From: Antarcticimicrobium luteum
GTDB lineage: Bacteria; Pseudomonadota; Alphaproteobacteria; Rhodobacterales; Rhodobacteraceae
DNA: 64,000 nucleotides
NCBI RefSeq assembly: GCF_004358185.1
Contig: NZ_SMUV01000074.1
Location: 186,001-250,000, forward strand
Reading direction: 5' to 3'
Numbering within the stretch: the stretch's first letter is position 1; each line of letters starts with the position of its first letter. The translations under genes were made by a program, and so were the position numbers. Below, in pieces: positions 26,338-35,323 of the stretch. A model generated the notes under the pieces. The model saw only the letters and a program-made list of their open reading frames with translations. It ran no database searches and had not been told where the DNA came from.

Positions 26338-27645
26338 ATGTCCGATCTTGTGATGCCGAAATTCGGATTGACCATGACCGAAGGGCTGCTTTCGGAATGG
26401 CATGTCGCGCCTGGCGCAAAGTTTCGCGCCGGGGACATGCTGTTCACGGTCGAGACCGAGAAAGTGGCGAACGAGGTCGAAGCTGAAGGCGATGGCGAGA
26501 TTGCGGAGATTCTCGTTGCCGCAGGTGAAACGGTTCCGGTTGGCGCGCCGGTGGCGCGGCTTGCCGGAGATGCCGGTGCAGCGAAAGTTGAGGCGCACGC
26601 CGCCCCGTCGTCCTCTTCCGCCGTCCCGCCGCCCACTTCCGCCGCCCCGGCACCATCGGCGCCCGCCCCGGCGGATGGCCCGGCCGCCCGCAAGCTGATG
26701 GCCGAGCACGGGCTGGAACGCAGCGAGGTTCCAGCGACCGGGCGCGATGGCCGGGTGATGAAGGAAGACGTGCTGCGGGTGATCGCCACGCCGCTGGCCC
26801 GTCGCATCGCCGACGCCGAAGGTGTCGATCTGCGCTCTGTCGCCGGCAGCGGGCAGAATGGCCGGATCAAGGCCCGTGATGTCGAAGCTGCCACCCCCAC
26901 CACGCCCGCCGCGGCCGCCGCCGCCCCTGCGGCGCAGCCGGCCGGTGTGCAGGAGATCGCACCGGATGCGATGCGCCTGGCGACCGCCCGGCGGGTGACG
27001 GCTGCAAAGCGCGACATTCCGCATTTCTATCTCACTCATGAAGCCGAGATCACCGCGCTGTCCGATCTGCGCGAAAGCCTCAATGCCGAGGACGGCCGCC
27101 CGCGCGTTTCGGTCACGCATATGCTGATCCGCGCGCTCGGCCTCGCGCTCGAAGAAATGCCCGGGTTCAACCGGATCTGGGCCGGCGAGAGGATTCTTGC
27201 CTTCGACCGCGCCGATATCGGCATGGTTGCCGACACACTCGATGGGCTGCGCATCCCGGTGATCCGCGATGCCGGCGCCGCGTCGCTCGATCAGGTGGCG
27301 CGCGCGGCGCGCGATCTAGCCGCCCGCGCCCGCGACGGCCAGCTCACGCCCGAGGATGTCGGCGATAGTGTGATCTCGGTGTCGAATGTCGGCATGTTCG
27401 GCGCCAGCAGCCTGACCCCAATCATCAACCCGCCTGGGGCGATGATCCTGGGCGTTGGCGCAGAACGTGCACTGTTCCGCCCGGGCCCCGATAGGGCGCC
27501 CGCCCTGAGGCGCGAACTGACCCTGACGCTGGCCTGCGATCATCGCGTCATCGACGGCGCCGCCGCCGCGCGCTTTCTCTCCGCCGTGGTGGAGATCCTC
27601 GAAACCCCCCTGCGGCTGTTGCGCCCCGCGCGCCGACCGAACTGA
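26338..27645 (+). CDS. E2 acyltransferase with one lipoyl and two subunit-binding domains
   Basis: This 435-residue E2 has an N-terminal lipoyl domain with Lys42 in TEKVANEVEA and an Ala/Pro linker. Two tandem peripheral subunit-binding domains follow, at ~115-149 (AARKLMAEHGLERSEV) and ~150-185 (ATPLARRIADAEGVDL). The catalytic domain ends in DHRVIDGAAAARFL with His402. It takes the acyl group from E1 and forms acyl-CoA. Two subunit-binding domains are unusual; one normally suffices. No E3 gene is present in this operon. It starts 2 bases after the hydratase stop. Confidence 0.9.
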   Translation: MSDLVMPKFGLTMTEGLLSEWHVAPGAKFRAGDMLFTVETEKVANEVEAEGDGEIAEILVAAGETVPVGAPVARLAGDAGAAKVEAHAAPSSSSAVPPPTSAAPAPSAPAPADGPAARKLMAEHGLERSEVPATGRDGRVMKEDVLRVIATPLARRIADAEGVDLRSVAGSGQNGRIKARDVEAATPTTPAAAAAAPAAQPAGVQEIAPDAMRLATARRVTAAKRDIPHFYLTHEAEITALSDLRESLNAEDGRPRVSVTHMLIRALGLALEEMPGFNRIWAGERILAFDRADIGMVADTLDGLRIPVIRDAGAASLDQVARAARDLAARARDGQLTPEDVGDSVISVSNVGMFGASSLTPIINPPGAMILGVGAERALFRPGPDRAPALRRELTLTLACDHRVIDGAAAARFLSAVVEILETPLRLLRPARRPN

Positions 27646-27665
27646 TCTAACCGGAGTCCGACCAT

Positions 27666-28838
27666 ATGGATTTTATCCTGAACGAAGAACAGAAGCTGAT
27701 GATCGAAACCGCCCGAAAGGTGGGCGAAAAATTCGGACCGGATTACTGGCGCGCGCTGGATGCGGAAAAGGCTTTTCCGACGGAATGCTGGCAGGCGATC
27801 TGCGATGCCGGGCTGACGGGCGCAATGCTGCCCGAGGAATTCGGCGGGGCCGGGTTGGGCATGGTCGAGGTGGCCCTGATCATCGAAGAGCTTTGCGCCG
27901 CCGGAGCCGGCGCGACGCTGGCCCAGATCTTCATGCTGAACCCGATCTTCGGCGGTGTTTCGATTGCGAAATACGGCACCGACAAGATGAGAGCGGAATG
28001 GCTGCCCAAACTTTGCAGCGGCGAGATGCAGTTCTGCATGGCGCTGACCGAGCCGGATGCCGGAAGCAATTCGCTTGAGCTGAAAACCAGCGCCACCGTG
28101 GAAGGCAATGGCTGGCGGCTGAACGGCCAGAAGATCTGGATCACCGGCGTGCCGCAATCGCAGAAAATGCTCGTTGTCGCACGCACCACGCCGGTCGGTC
28201 AGATCGAGAAGAAAACCCAGGGCATCAGCCTCTTCATGATCGACACCAAACGCGAAGGGCTGAGCCATACCGCGATCGACAAGCTCGGAACCAACACGAT
28301 CCCGTCGAGCCAGGTTTTCTTCGACAATGTGTTGGTTCAGGGTGACGAGCTGATCGGCACGCTCGACAAGGGCTGGCACCAGCTTCTCGACGTGCTGAAT
28401 ACCGAGCGGATCGTCACGACGGCGGGCCTGATCGGAGCCGGACGGCTGGCGCTCAAGCTCGGGGCCGATTATGCCAATGAGCGCCGCGTTTTCGGCAAGA
28501 CACCGATTGGCGCCTATCAGTCGGTGCAGTTCCCCCTCGCCCAGCATTGGGCCGAGCTGGAAGCGGCCAAGCTGCTCAATCTCAAGGCGGCCTCCTTTTT
28601 CGACAACGGCCTGCCCTTCGGCTCGGAAAGCAACGCCGCCAAACTGATCGCATCGCAGGCCGCCTCGGCGGTGGCCGAACGGGCCATGCAGATCATGGGC
28701 GGCATGGGCTTCTCGAAGGAAATGCACGCCGAGCGCCTTTGGCGCGATGCGCGGCTTTTCCGCTTTGCACCGGTCTCGGAAGAAATGATCCTGAACTATA
28801 TTTCGATGGCCAATCTCGGCCTTCCGAGATCTTACTGA
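27666..28838 (+). CDS. Acyl-CoA dehydrogenase
   Basis: This 390-residue flavoprotein introduces an alpha,beta double bond into an acyl-CoA and passes electrons to ETF. It has MLPEEFGGAGLG, FCMALTEPDAGSNS (FAD/substrate loop), LNGQKIWITG, and a C-terminal IMGGMGFSKEMHAERLWRD segment typical of short/medium-chain or substituted acyl-CoA members. The operon position between E2 and the acyl-CoA synthetase implies oxidation of a CoA thioester made in this pathway. The acyl chain is not predictable. Confidence 0.91.
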   Translation: MDFILNEEQKLMIETARKVGEKFGPDYWRALDAEKAFPTECWQAICDAGLTGAMLPEEFGGAGLGMVEVALIIEELCAAGAGATLAQIFMLNPIFGGVSIAKYGTDKMRAEWLPKLCSGEMQFCMALTEPDAGSNSLELKTSATVEGNGWRLNGQKIWITGVPQSQKMLVVARTTPVGQIEKKTQGISLFMIDTKREGLSHTAIDKLGTNTIPSSQVFFDNVLVQGDELIGTLDKGWHQLLDVLNTERIVTTAGLIGAGRLALKLGADYANERRVFGKTPIGAYQSVQFPLAQHWAELEAAKLLNLKAASFFDNGLPFGSESNAAKLIASQAASAVAERAMQIMGGMGFSKEMHAERLWRDARLFRFAPVSEEMILNYISMANLGLPRSY

Positions 28839-28865
28839 CACTGCATTTTCGAGGGAGGAGCGACG

Positions 28866-30365
28866 ATGCAGAACCTGACGACGCAATTGCGGTTTCACGC
28901 CCGGCAGATGCCGGGGCGCGAAGCGCTGGTCTATGGTGAAACACGGCTGACATGGGCCGAGCTTGAAGCCCGCGTCCTGCGGCTTGCCGGCGGGCTGGCC
29001 GCAAAGGGCATCGGCCCCGACAGCATCGTGGCGCTGGTCATGAAGAACTCCGCCGCCTTCGTCGAGCTGGTCTATGCCGTGTCGCATCTGGGCGCGGTGC
29101 TGCTGCCGACAAATTTCCGCCTCTCGGGCGAAGAGCTTGATTACATCACCAGCCATGCCGGCGTGGATCTGATCGTTGCGGACGAGGAATTCGCCGGAGT
29201 GCTCAGCGGCCTGGCAGCGCCGGTCATCCTGCTCGACCAGGCGGCGCAGGCCGATTGCGGGCGCGTCCTTGGCAGCGATCCCGCCCCCGGCGCGCATCCC
29301 CGCAGCGGAAACGATCTGATGCGGCTGATGTATACGTCGGGCACCACAGACCGGCCCAAGGGCGTGACCCACAGCTACGAGAATTATCACTGCAAGAACA
29401 TGGACCTGATCCTCGCGCTTCAGCTCTCGGCGCAGGACAGGCTTTGCATGACCGGACCGCTCTATCATGTCGGGGCCTGCGATCTGCCCGGGATGGCAGT
29501 TCACACGATGGGCGGCACATTGATCGTGCTGCGCGATTACGATCCGCAAACGGTGATCGACACCATCGCCGCCGAACGGATCACCGGCATCTGGCTGGCG
29601 CCGGTGATGACCAGTGGCCTGCTCGCGCTCGACCGGAGCGCCTTGCCCGATCTTGCCAGCCTGAAATGGTGTATCGCCGGCGGCGAGCGCACCCCGGAAA
29701 GTCGGATTCGAGATTTCGGCGGCGTTTTCCCGAATGCGCGTTATATCGACGCCTACGGGATGACCGAAACCGTCTCGGGCGATACCCTGATGGAACCGGG
29801 ACGCGAGATCGAAAAGATCGGATCGGTCGGGCGCCCGGTTAGCATGGTCGAACTGGAAATCCGCGATGATGAAGGTCAGAACCTACCCGCCGGCGAAATC
29901 GGCGAGATCTGTATGCGCGGGCCGAAGGTGACGCGCGGCTATTGGAAAGATCCCGAACGGACCGCTGCCGCGATGTTTGGCGATGGCTTCCTGCGCTCCG
30001 GCGATGTCGGCTATCTCGACGAGGAAGGGTTCCTGTTTCTGACCGACCGCAAGAAGGACATGATCATCTCAGGCGGCGAAAATATCGCTTCGTCCGAGCT
30101 TGAGCGGGTGATCCACATGATGGATGAGGTGGCCGATGTCGCGGTCGTCGCCCGGCCAGACGAGCGATGGGGCGAAGTGCCGCTCGCGGCAATCGTGCTG
30201 CGCGAGGGGGCGACGCTCGATCTCGAAAGCCTCGTCGGGTTCTGCCGCGCGCATCTTGCCGGTTTCAAATGCCCGAAAGACATGCGCATTCTCGACGATC
30301 TGCCGCGCAACCCTTCTGGAAAAATTCTGAAAAGAGTGCTACGAGATCGCTTTCTTACCGAGTGA
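28866..30365 (+). CDS. AMP-forming acyl-CoA synthetase
   Basis: This 499-residue ANL-superfamily enzyme activates a carboxylic acid with ATP and CoA. Motifs are MYTSGTTDRPKGVTHS (A3 loop), AYGMTETVSGD, SGDVGYLDEEGFLFLTDRKKDMI, and the catalytic C-terminal lysine in PSGKILKR. The size and ISGGENI hinge resemble medium-chain or aromatic/cyclic acid ligases. The gene precedes the TetR regulator and follows the acyl-CoA dehydrogenase, which together point to a carboxylate entering the pathway. Confidence 0.9.
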   Translation: MQNLTTQLRFHARQMPGREALVYGETRLTWAELEARVLRLAGGLAAKGIGPDSIVALVMKNSAAFVELVYAVSHLGAVLLPTNFRLSGEELDYITSHAGVDLIVADEEFAGVLSGLAAPVILLDQAAQADCGRVLGSDPAPGAHPRSGNDLMRLMYTSGTTDRPKGVTHSYENYHCKNMDLILALQLSAQDRLCMTGPLYHVGACDLPGMAVHTMGGTLIVLRDYDPQTVIDTIAAERITGIWLAPVMTSGLLALDRSALPDLASLKWCIAGGERTPESRIRDFGGVFPNARYIDAYGMTETVSGDTLMEPGREIEKIGSVGRPVSMVELEIRDDEGQNLPAGEIGEICMRGPKVTRGYWKDPERTAAAMFGDGFLRSGDVGYLDEEGFLFLTDRKKDMIISGGENIASSELERVIHMMDEVADVAVVARPDERWGEVPLAAIVLREGATLDLESLVGFCRAHLAGFKCPKDMRILDDLPRNPSGKILKRVLRDRFLTE

Positions 30366-30386
30366 TAGCAACCCCACCGGAGAGCC

Positions 30387-31046
30387 GTGCCGAATAGATC
30401 CGAATATCATCCCGACAGACCGCTTCCGGCCTCTCTCGATCGCCCGAAGCGCAAGAAGCTGAGCCGTGAAGAGAAAGCCCAGCGCACTTATGGCAACCTG
30501 ATGGAAGCGGCGGCCCAAATCGTGGGGGAAAGCGGCTATGCGGCCACCACCATTGCCAAGGTGACGCAGGTGGCGGGCGTCGCCCACGGCACGTTCTACA
30601 ACTACTTCGAAGACCGGCAGGAACTTTTCGACGTTCTTCTGCCCTATATCGGCGAGCGAATGACTGACTGGATCGCCGAAGAGTTGGCCGATTTTTCCGG
30701 AACCGGGTTCGAACGTGAGGTTGCGCGTTTTCGCGCCTATTGCGGGTACTTGAGGGAAAACCCGGGCTTTTACCGGGTGCTCTACGAAGCTGAAGTTTTC
30801 GCACCCAAGGCGCATGAGGCGCATATCCGGCGCCTGACCGAAGGCTATGTGCGGGCGCTGCAACGCGCGATGGCCGCGGGCGATCTGCGGGAGATGGACG
30901 AGGCGGAGCTGACCACCACCGCCGCGATCCTTCTGGGCGCGCGGGCCTATGTGGCGATGCAATTCAAAGAGAGCCGCGAAGTTCCCGAAGCGGCGGTCAA
31001 TGCCTATGCCGCGCTTATGCGCGACGGTCTGTTTCGAAAGGACTGA
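30387..31046 (+). CDS. TetR family regulator (paralogue 1)
   Basis: This 219-residue TetR protein has a basic N-terminus, then a helix-turn-helix near residues 45-75 (TIAKVTQVAGVAHGTFYNYFEDRQELFDVLLPY), here quoted only as family evidence: GTFYNYF is the hallmark. The C-terminal half (FYRVLYEAEVFAPKAHEAH) is shared with the convergent TetR gene at 31084-31734. The start is GTG, after CCGGAGAGCC. It is the last gene of the E1/E2/beta-oxidation operon, so it would be autoregulated if it binds the 31-bp element. The ligand may be an acyl-CoA, by family analogy. Confidence 0.86.
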   Translation: MPNRSEYHPDRPLPASLDRPKRKKLSREEKAQRTYGNLMEAAAQIVGESGYAATTIAKVTQVAGVAHGTFYNYFEDRQELFDVLLPYIGERMTDWIAEELADFSGTGFEREVARFRAYCGYLRENPGFYRVLYEAEVFAPKAHEAHIRRLTEGYVRALQRAMAAGDLREMDEAELTTTAAILLGARAYVAMQFKESREVPEAAVNAYAALMRDGLFRKD

Positions 31047-31083
31047 CGCCTCGGGCGGGGGCCGGCCGGCGGGGGACCGGATT

Positions 31084-31734
31084 CTATGCGAACAGGCCCT
31101 TCGTCAGCAACAGGCGGTAAACCTCCAGCGAAGCCGCGACAATTTCCCGCCGCTCCGCAGCGCCTCCGGCTTCATGAATCTGCATCGCCGCATAGGCGCG
31201 CATTCCCAGCATATGGTGGATCAGGCAGGTCAGCTGCACCTCGCCCAGCGCATGCATCCGGCCTTCCGCGATCGCCCGGCGGAAGCTGCGGATATAGCCC
31301 TGAAGGATATTCTCCATATGGGCCCTATGGGCCTTGGGTGCGAAAACTTCGGCTTCATAGAGAATGCGGTAAAACCCGACATGCTCGGACACGTAGTCGA
31401 GAAACGCCTTGAAGCGGGCGCATTCGCGATCCATGCCCGGCGGCGTTTCCCGGGCCGCGCGTTCGACCCATTTGCGCATACGGAGCCCTTCATATGGCAG
31501 GAGTTGATCGAAAAGCGCCTGGCGATCCTCGAAATAGTTGTAAAACGTGCCCTGAGCTACGCCCGCCTCCTCCGCGATGCGGGCGATGGATGCCCCGGCA
31601 TAGCCGTCGGACGACACGACCCGGCACCCTGCGATCAGAATTGCCTCGCGGGTGCGGCGCGCCTTCTCATCGCGGCTGAGCCTTACCCGGGGGGATTGCC
31701 GCCGGGAAGGAATGGCAGATCGGGATCCGGACAT
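31084..31734 (-). CDS. TetR family regulator (paralogue 2)
   Basis: This 216-residue TetR protein is clearly paralogous to its convergent neighbour: VAQGTFYNYFEDRQALFDQ in the DNA-binding domain, and FYRILYEAEVFAPKAHRAH in the ligand-binding domain. GAGGAATAAACCT precedes the ATG at 31734; an earlier in-frame start is less likely. It is the last gene of the leftward operon that starts with an SDR at 37466 and contains the Liv-type transporter. The two regulators may recognise the same 31-bp element with different ligands, or one may be redundant. Confidence 0.87.
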   Translation of the reverse strand: MSGSRSAIPSRRQSPRVRLSRDEKARRTREAILIAGCRVVSSDGYAGASIARIAEEAGVAQGTFYNYFEDRQALFDQLLPYEGLRMRKWVERAARETPPGMDRECARFKAFLDYVSEHVGFYRILYEAEVFAPKAHRAHMENILQGYIRSFRRAIAEGRMHALGEVQLTCLIHHMLGMRAYAAMQIHEAGGAAERREIVAASLEVYRLLLTKGLFA

Positions 31735-31805
31735 AGGTTTATTCCTCTGTTGTCGACCCGAAGCCTCGACCGTGATCCGCATTGGCGGTCCCGGCCGACC
31801 CGGCT

Positions 31806-32525
31806 TCAGATCGCCAGATAGCGACTGGTGATCTCTTCATTGCCACGCAGGTCTTCGATCGTACCACGATAGACGATCTGGCCCTTGTCGATCACCACCG
31901 CATCTTCGGAGATGCCAAGACAGAAATGCATGTTCTGCTCTGCGATCACGATGGTCACGCCGGTGCCGCGCAGCTTTCGGATCAACCGCCCGATCTCCTG
32001 CACGATGATCGGCGCCAGCCCTTCCGAGGGCTCATCGAGCAGGATCAGATCGGGGTTGCCCATCAGGCACCGCGCCATGGATAGCAATTGCTGCTCGCCG
32101 CCCGACATCATACCGGCGTTACGCCCTCGCATCGGGGCGAGGATCGGAAACGCATCGTAGATATTGTCGAGCGTCCAGTCTGCCCGCCCGGAAAGCCCGG
32201 GCTTCGCGGCGATACGCAGGTTATCGTCGACCGTATGGCGCGGGAATATCTGCCGGTCTTCCGGCACCAGGCCGATGCCGCGATGCGCCATGACATGCGG
32301 CGCGGCGCCATTGACCCGCCGGCCCTCGTGGCGGATTTCGCCCGAGCGGATGGGCACCACCCCCATAATGGCCTTCATCGTGGTGCTCTTGCCTGCGCCA
32401 TTGCGGCCCAGAAGCGCCAGAGTGCGCCCCTTGTAGACCTGAAAGGACATATCGAAGAGGATATGCGAGGCCCCATAGAACGCATTGATCCGGTCGAGTT
32501 CGAGAACGGGTTGCGGTGTGCTCAT
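31806..32525 (-). CDS. Liv-type ABC transporter ATPase (LivF-like)
   Basis: This is a 239-residue single-domain ATPase of the branched-chain amino-acid transporter family. Walker A is GRNGAGKST, the signature MSGGEQQ and Walker B LILLDEPSEGLAPI are intact, and the short length with an RYLAI end matches LivF. It pairs with the LivG-like ATPase whose stop overlaps its start by four bases. Despite the name, this family often imports carboxylates, aromatics or amides; the neighbouring acyl-CoA synthetase favours a carboxylate here. Confidence 0.92.
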   Translation of the reverse strand: MSTPQPVLELDRINAFYGASHILFDMSFQVYKGRTLALLGRNGAGKSTTMKAIMGVVPIRSGEIRHEGRRVNGAAPHVMAHRGIGLVPEDRQIFPRHTVDDNLRIAAKPGLSGRADWTLDNIYDAFPILAPMRGRNAGMMSGGEQQLLSMARCLMGNPDLILLDEPSEGLAPIIVQEIGRLIRKLRGTGVTIVIAEQNMHFCLGISEDAVVIDKGQIVYRGTIEDLRGNEEITSRYLAI

Positions 32526-33298
32526 GCCGGTTCCTCCCTGCTGTCTGCCTCGGTGGCATCGGTCTCGGAGCCGAGATAGGCTTCGATCACCTCGGGATTG
32601 CCGCGAATTTCGTCGGCCTGGCCCGAGGCCAGAACCGCGCCATAGCGCAGCACATGGATGATTTCGGCAGTCCGGAACACCAGGTCGATATCGTGCTCGA
32701 TGAAGATCAGCGTCATGTTTTGGCTTTTCCAGAGGCGCTGCACGGTATCCATCATCTGCCAGCGCTCCTCGGGGCCCATGCCCGCCGCCGGCTCGTCCAG
32801 CAGCAACAGCTTGGGATCGAGCGCGAGAGCAAGCCCGACATCGAGCAGCTTCTGATCGCCATGCGATATCTCGCCCGAAATGCGGCGTGCCACAGGCTCC
32901 ATGCCCAGAAGCGCGAGAAGTTCTTCCGTCCTGGTCTTCACGTCGCGGCGGGGAAAGGCGCTGCTCAGTTCGAAAGCGGCATGCGCATGAGCGCTCACCG
33001 CCGAGGCCAGCGCCTCCTCCACCGTCATCGTGGGAAAGATATTGGCCACCTGGAACGCCCGGCCGATTCCCTTGCGGACAATGGCCGCCGGTTTCATCCC
33101 GGTGATGTCCTCACCGGCGAAAACGATCTTGCCGCTTGTCGGCACGAGATGGCCGGTGATCTGGTTGAACAGCGTGGTCTTGCCGGCACCGTTGGGGCCG
33201 ATGATTGCGCTGAGCGTCCCGGCGGGGAAATCCAGTGTCACGTCATTCGTGGCCGTCAACCCGCCGAATTTCTTCACCAGATGATCAAGACGCAGCAT
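32522..33298 (-). CDS. Liv-type ABC transporter ATPase (LivG-like)
   Basis: This 258-residue ATPase has Walker A GPNGAGKTT, LLLLDEPAAGMGP as Walker B, and the LivG insertion FQVANIFPTMTVEEALA. The signature helix reads ISHGDQK, in which the canonical LSGGQ Ser-Gly pair is shifted to SHG; this variation is common in LivG (typically LPYGDQR). It overlaps the upstream permease stop by 14 bases and the LivF gene by four, so the four transporter genes are translationally coupled. Confidence 0.91.
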   Translation of the reverse strand: MLRLDHLVKKFGGLTATNDVTLDFPAGTLSAIIGPNGAGKTTLFNQITGHLVPTSGKIVFAGEDITGMKPAAIVRKGIGRAFQVANIFPTMTVEEALASAVSAHAHAAFELSSAFPRRDVKTRTEELLALLGMEPVARRISGEISHGDQKLLDVGLALALDPKLLLLDEPAAGMGPEERWQMMDTVQRLWKSQNMTLIFIEHDIDLVFRTAEIIHVLRYGAVLASGQADEIRGNPEVIEAYLGSETDATEADSREEPA

Positions 33299-34331
33299 CT
33301 TCTGCCTCCTTTCCCGCCTTGCTCAGCGCCCGCGAGACGTTGTCGTCCTCTTTCCTCCCGCGCCGGGCGGCCCGCAGGTCGATGATCCAGTCGAGAATGC
33401 CCCGGCGCAGAACCAGCACCACAAAGAGGATCGCGACGCCTTTGGCGAGATCGGTATGGGTGGTATAGATCAGCGTCACATCGTTGATGAAACGCATCAC
33501 CACAACGCCCACGAGCGGCCCGTAAAAGCTGTGCAGCCCGCCGAGCATGATCGTGAAGATCGCCTCGCCGGAGACCGCCCAGCCAGCCCATTCCGGATAG
33601 GCCGCAGAGGTCAGAATGGCCAGAATCACACCGCCCAGACCGGCAACGGCCCCCGCGATCGTGAAGGCCAGAACCTTGACCCGATAGGTATTCACTCCCA
33701 GAAAGGCGGTGCGTACCTCATTGTCGCGCACCATGCGCAGCGTGGCACCGAGAGAGCTGAGCGTGACCAGCCGGATCACCAGAACGCCCGCCAGGAACAG
33801 GAAGGCCGAGAACACGAAACGGTCCTTCACCTGCACCATGTCGAGACCCAGGAATTCCGGCCGCGGAATGCCGCCCATCAGCCCCTGGTCGCCGCCGGTG
33901 TATTGCACCAGCCCCTGAATGACCGACACCAACAGCATCTGGAACGCCAGGGTCAGAAAGGCGAAGTAGATCTCGGACAGGCGGGCGCAGATCAGCCCCA
34001 CGACGAGGGCGAAAAGGCCGGTTCCCAGCAACGCCAGAAGCGTCGCCACCGGGACAGACCAGGCTCCGAACGCCGCGACAATGTCCGGCGTCTGGAGAAA
34101 CATCCCGAAAATGTAACCGCCAGAGGCGAAATACGCCGCGTGGCCGAAGGAAACGAGCCCGGTATAGCCCACCAGAAGATGCAGCGACATCACCAGCAGC
34201 CCGGACGCAAACAGGCCGGTCAGCGTATCGAGCAGCCATGTGCCGGGGTAAACCAGTGCGAGCACGATGAGCAGGACAAAGCAGACAAGCGCCAGCCCCG
34301 CCGCGCGGACGAAAGGATGCGCGAGGTTCAT
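33285..34331 (-). CDS. Liv-type ABC transporter permease (LivM-like)
   Basis: This 348-residue inner-membrane permease of the BPD_transp_2 group has about ten hydrophobic segments. LVGYTGLVSFGHAAYFASGGY near residue 50 and GVNTYRVKVLAFTIAGAVAGLGG near 220 are LivM signatures. It forms the channel with the LivH-like protein encoded directly upstream, whose stop overlaps this start by four bases. The C-terminal ~30 residues are hydrophilic and slightly longer than usual. Confidence 0.92.
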   Translation of the reverse strand: MNLAHPFVRAAGLALVCFVLLIVLALVYPGTWLLDTLTGLFASGLLVMSLHLLVGYTGLVSFGHAAYFASGGYIFGMFLQTPDIVAAFGAWSVPVATLLALLGTGLFALVVGLICARLSEIYFAFLTLAFQMLLVSVIQGLVQYTGGDQGLMGGIPRPEFLGLDMVQVKDRFVFSAFLFLAGVLVIRLVTLSSLGATLRMVRDNEVRTAFLGVNTYRVKVLAFTIAGAVAGLGGVILAILTSAAYPEWAGWAVSGEAIFTIMLGGLHSFYGPLVGVVVMRFINDVTLIYTTHTDLAKGVAILFVVLVLRRGILDWIIDLRAARRGRKEDDNVSRALSKAGKEAEDAAS

Positions 34332-35236
34332 CGGACCATCCTTTCACCGAGAAGCCCCTGTGGGCGGAACACAAGGATCACCACCATCATCAGGAACATC
34401 GCCCCATCGACGAAGAGCGGAAAGCCGACGCTGCCGAAAGAGCGGGTAAAGCCCAGCAGGATCGCCGCCAGAAGCGCGCCGGGAATCGAGCCCATGCCAC
34501 CGATCACGGTGACGATAAAGCTTTCGATCAGGATAGAGAGTCCCATGCCCGGCGTCAGCGACCGTACCGGCGCCGCCAGCGCCCCGGCCATGCCGGCAAG
34601 CGCGCAGCCGAGCCCGAACAGCGCCGCGAAGTAGAGCGGAACGCGGATGCCCAGAACCGAAACCATGGTGGCGTTCTCTGCCGCGGCGCGCACGATCTTG
34701 CCGAAGCGGCTGTAACGGATCAGGATCACGCTCAGAATGGCAACGGCCAGCGCACTGCCCGCGAGGAACAGATAGAAGGGAGGCACAACGCCCCCGGCGA
34801 TCCGCAGCGGCGGAACGCGGAACTCGCTGGGAATGCCCATGGCGAGGTATTCTGCGCCCCAAATGATCTTCACGGCATCGTCGCAGATCAGCACGAAGGC
34901 GTAGCAGACGAGCAGCTGCATCAGCAGGTTCTCTTTATACACCCTGCTGATCGCCAATCGTTCGAACAGGACGCCGACAATCGCGGCGGCTACCGCGCCG
35001 GCCAGCACGGAAAGATAATAGTTCCCGGTCACACCATAGGCCGAATAGGCGGCGTAGGCGCCGATCATGTAAAAGGCCCCATGGGCGAAGTTCACCACAT
35101 GCAGCACCCCAAAGATCAGGGTCACCCCGGAAGCCACGAGAAACAGCAACATTCCGATAATCAGCCCGGTCGCGGATTGCGTCACCAGACATGCGGAATT
35201 GCCGAAACAGTTCATCAGCGCGTCGATATTGAGCAT
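34328..35236 (-). CDS. Liv-type ABC transporter permease (LivH-like)
   Basis: This is a ~302-residue permease with FGVLHVVNFAHGAFYMIGAY and VIGGMGSIPGALLAAILLG, which are LivH signatures. The ATG at 35236 was preferred because AGGAG lies 13 bases upstream; a GTG four codons earlier would sit against that site. It follows the binding-protein gene by 87 bases and leads livM, livG and livF in an overlapping chain. The N-terminus carries about 20 hydrophilic residues before the first membrane helix. Confidence 0.9.
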   Translation of the reverse strand: MLNIDALMNCFGNSACLVTQSATGLIIGMLLFLVASGVTLIFGVLHVVNFAHGAFYMIGAYAAYSAYGVTGNYYLSVLAGAVAAAIVGVLFERLAISRVYKENLLMQLLVCYAFVLICDDAVKIIWGAEYLAMGIPSEFRVPPLRIAGGVVPPFYLFLAGSALAVAILSVILIRYSRFGKIVRAAAENATMVSVLGIRVPLYFAALFGLGCALAGMAGALAAPVRSLTPGMGLSILIESFIVTVIGGMGSIPGALLAAILLGFTRSFGSVGFPLFVDGAMFLMMVVILVFRPQGLLGERMVR

Positions 35237-35323
35237 CAGCGACCGCACTCCTGTTCAAAAGATGAAAATCCGCGCGGACAGCCGAACCCGAGGCCGGACC
35301 TGCCCGCGCGAAAGGGGAAAGCG

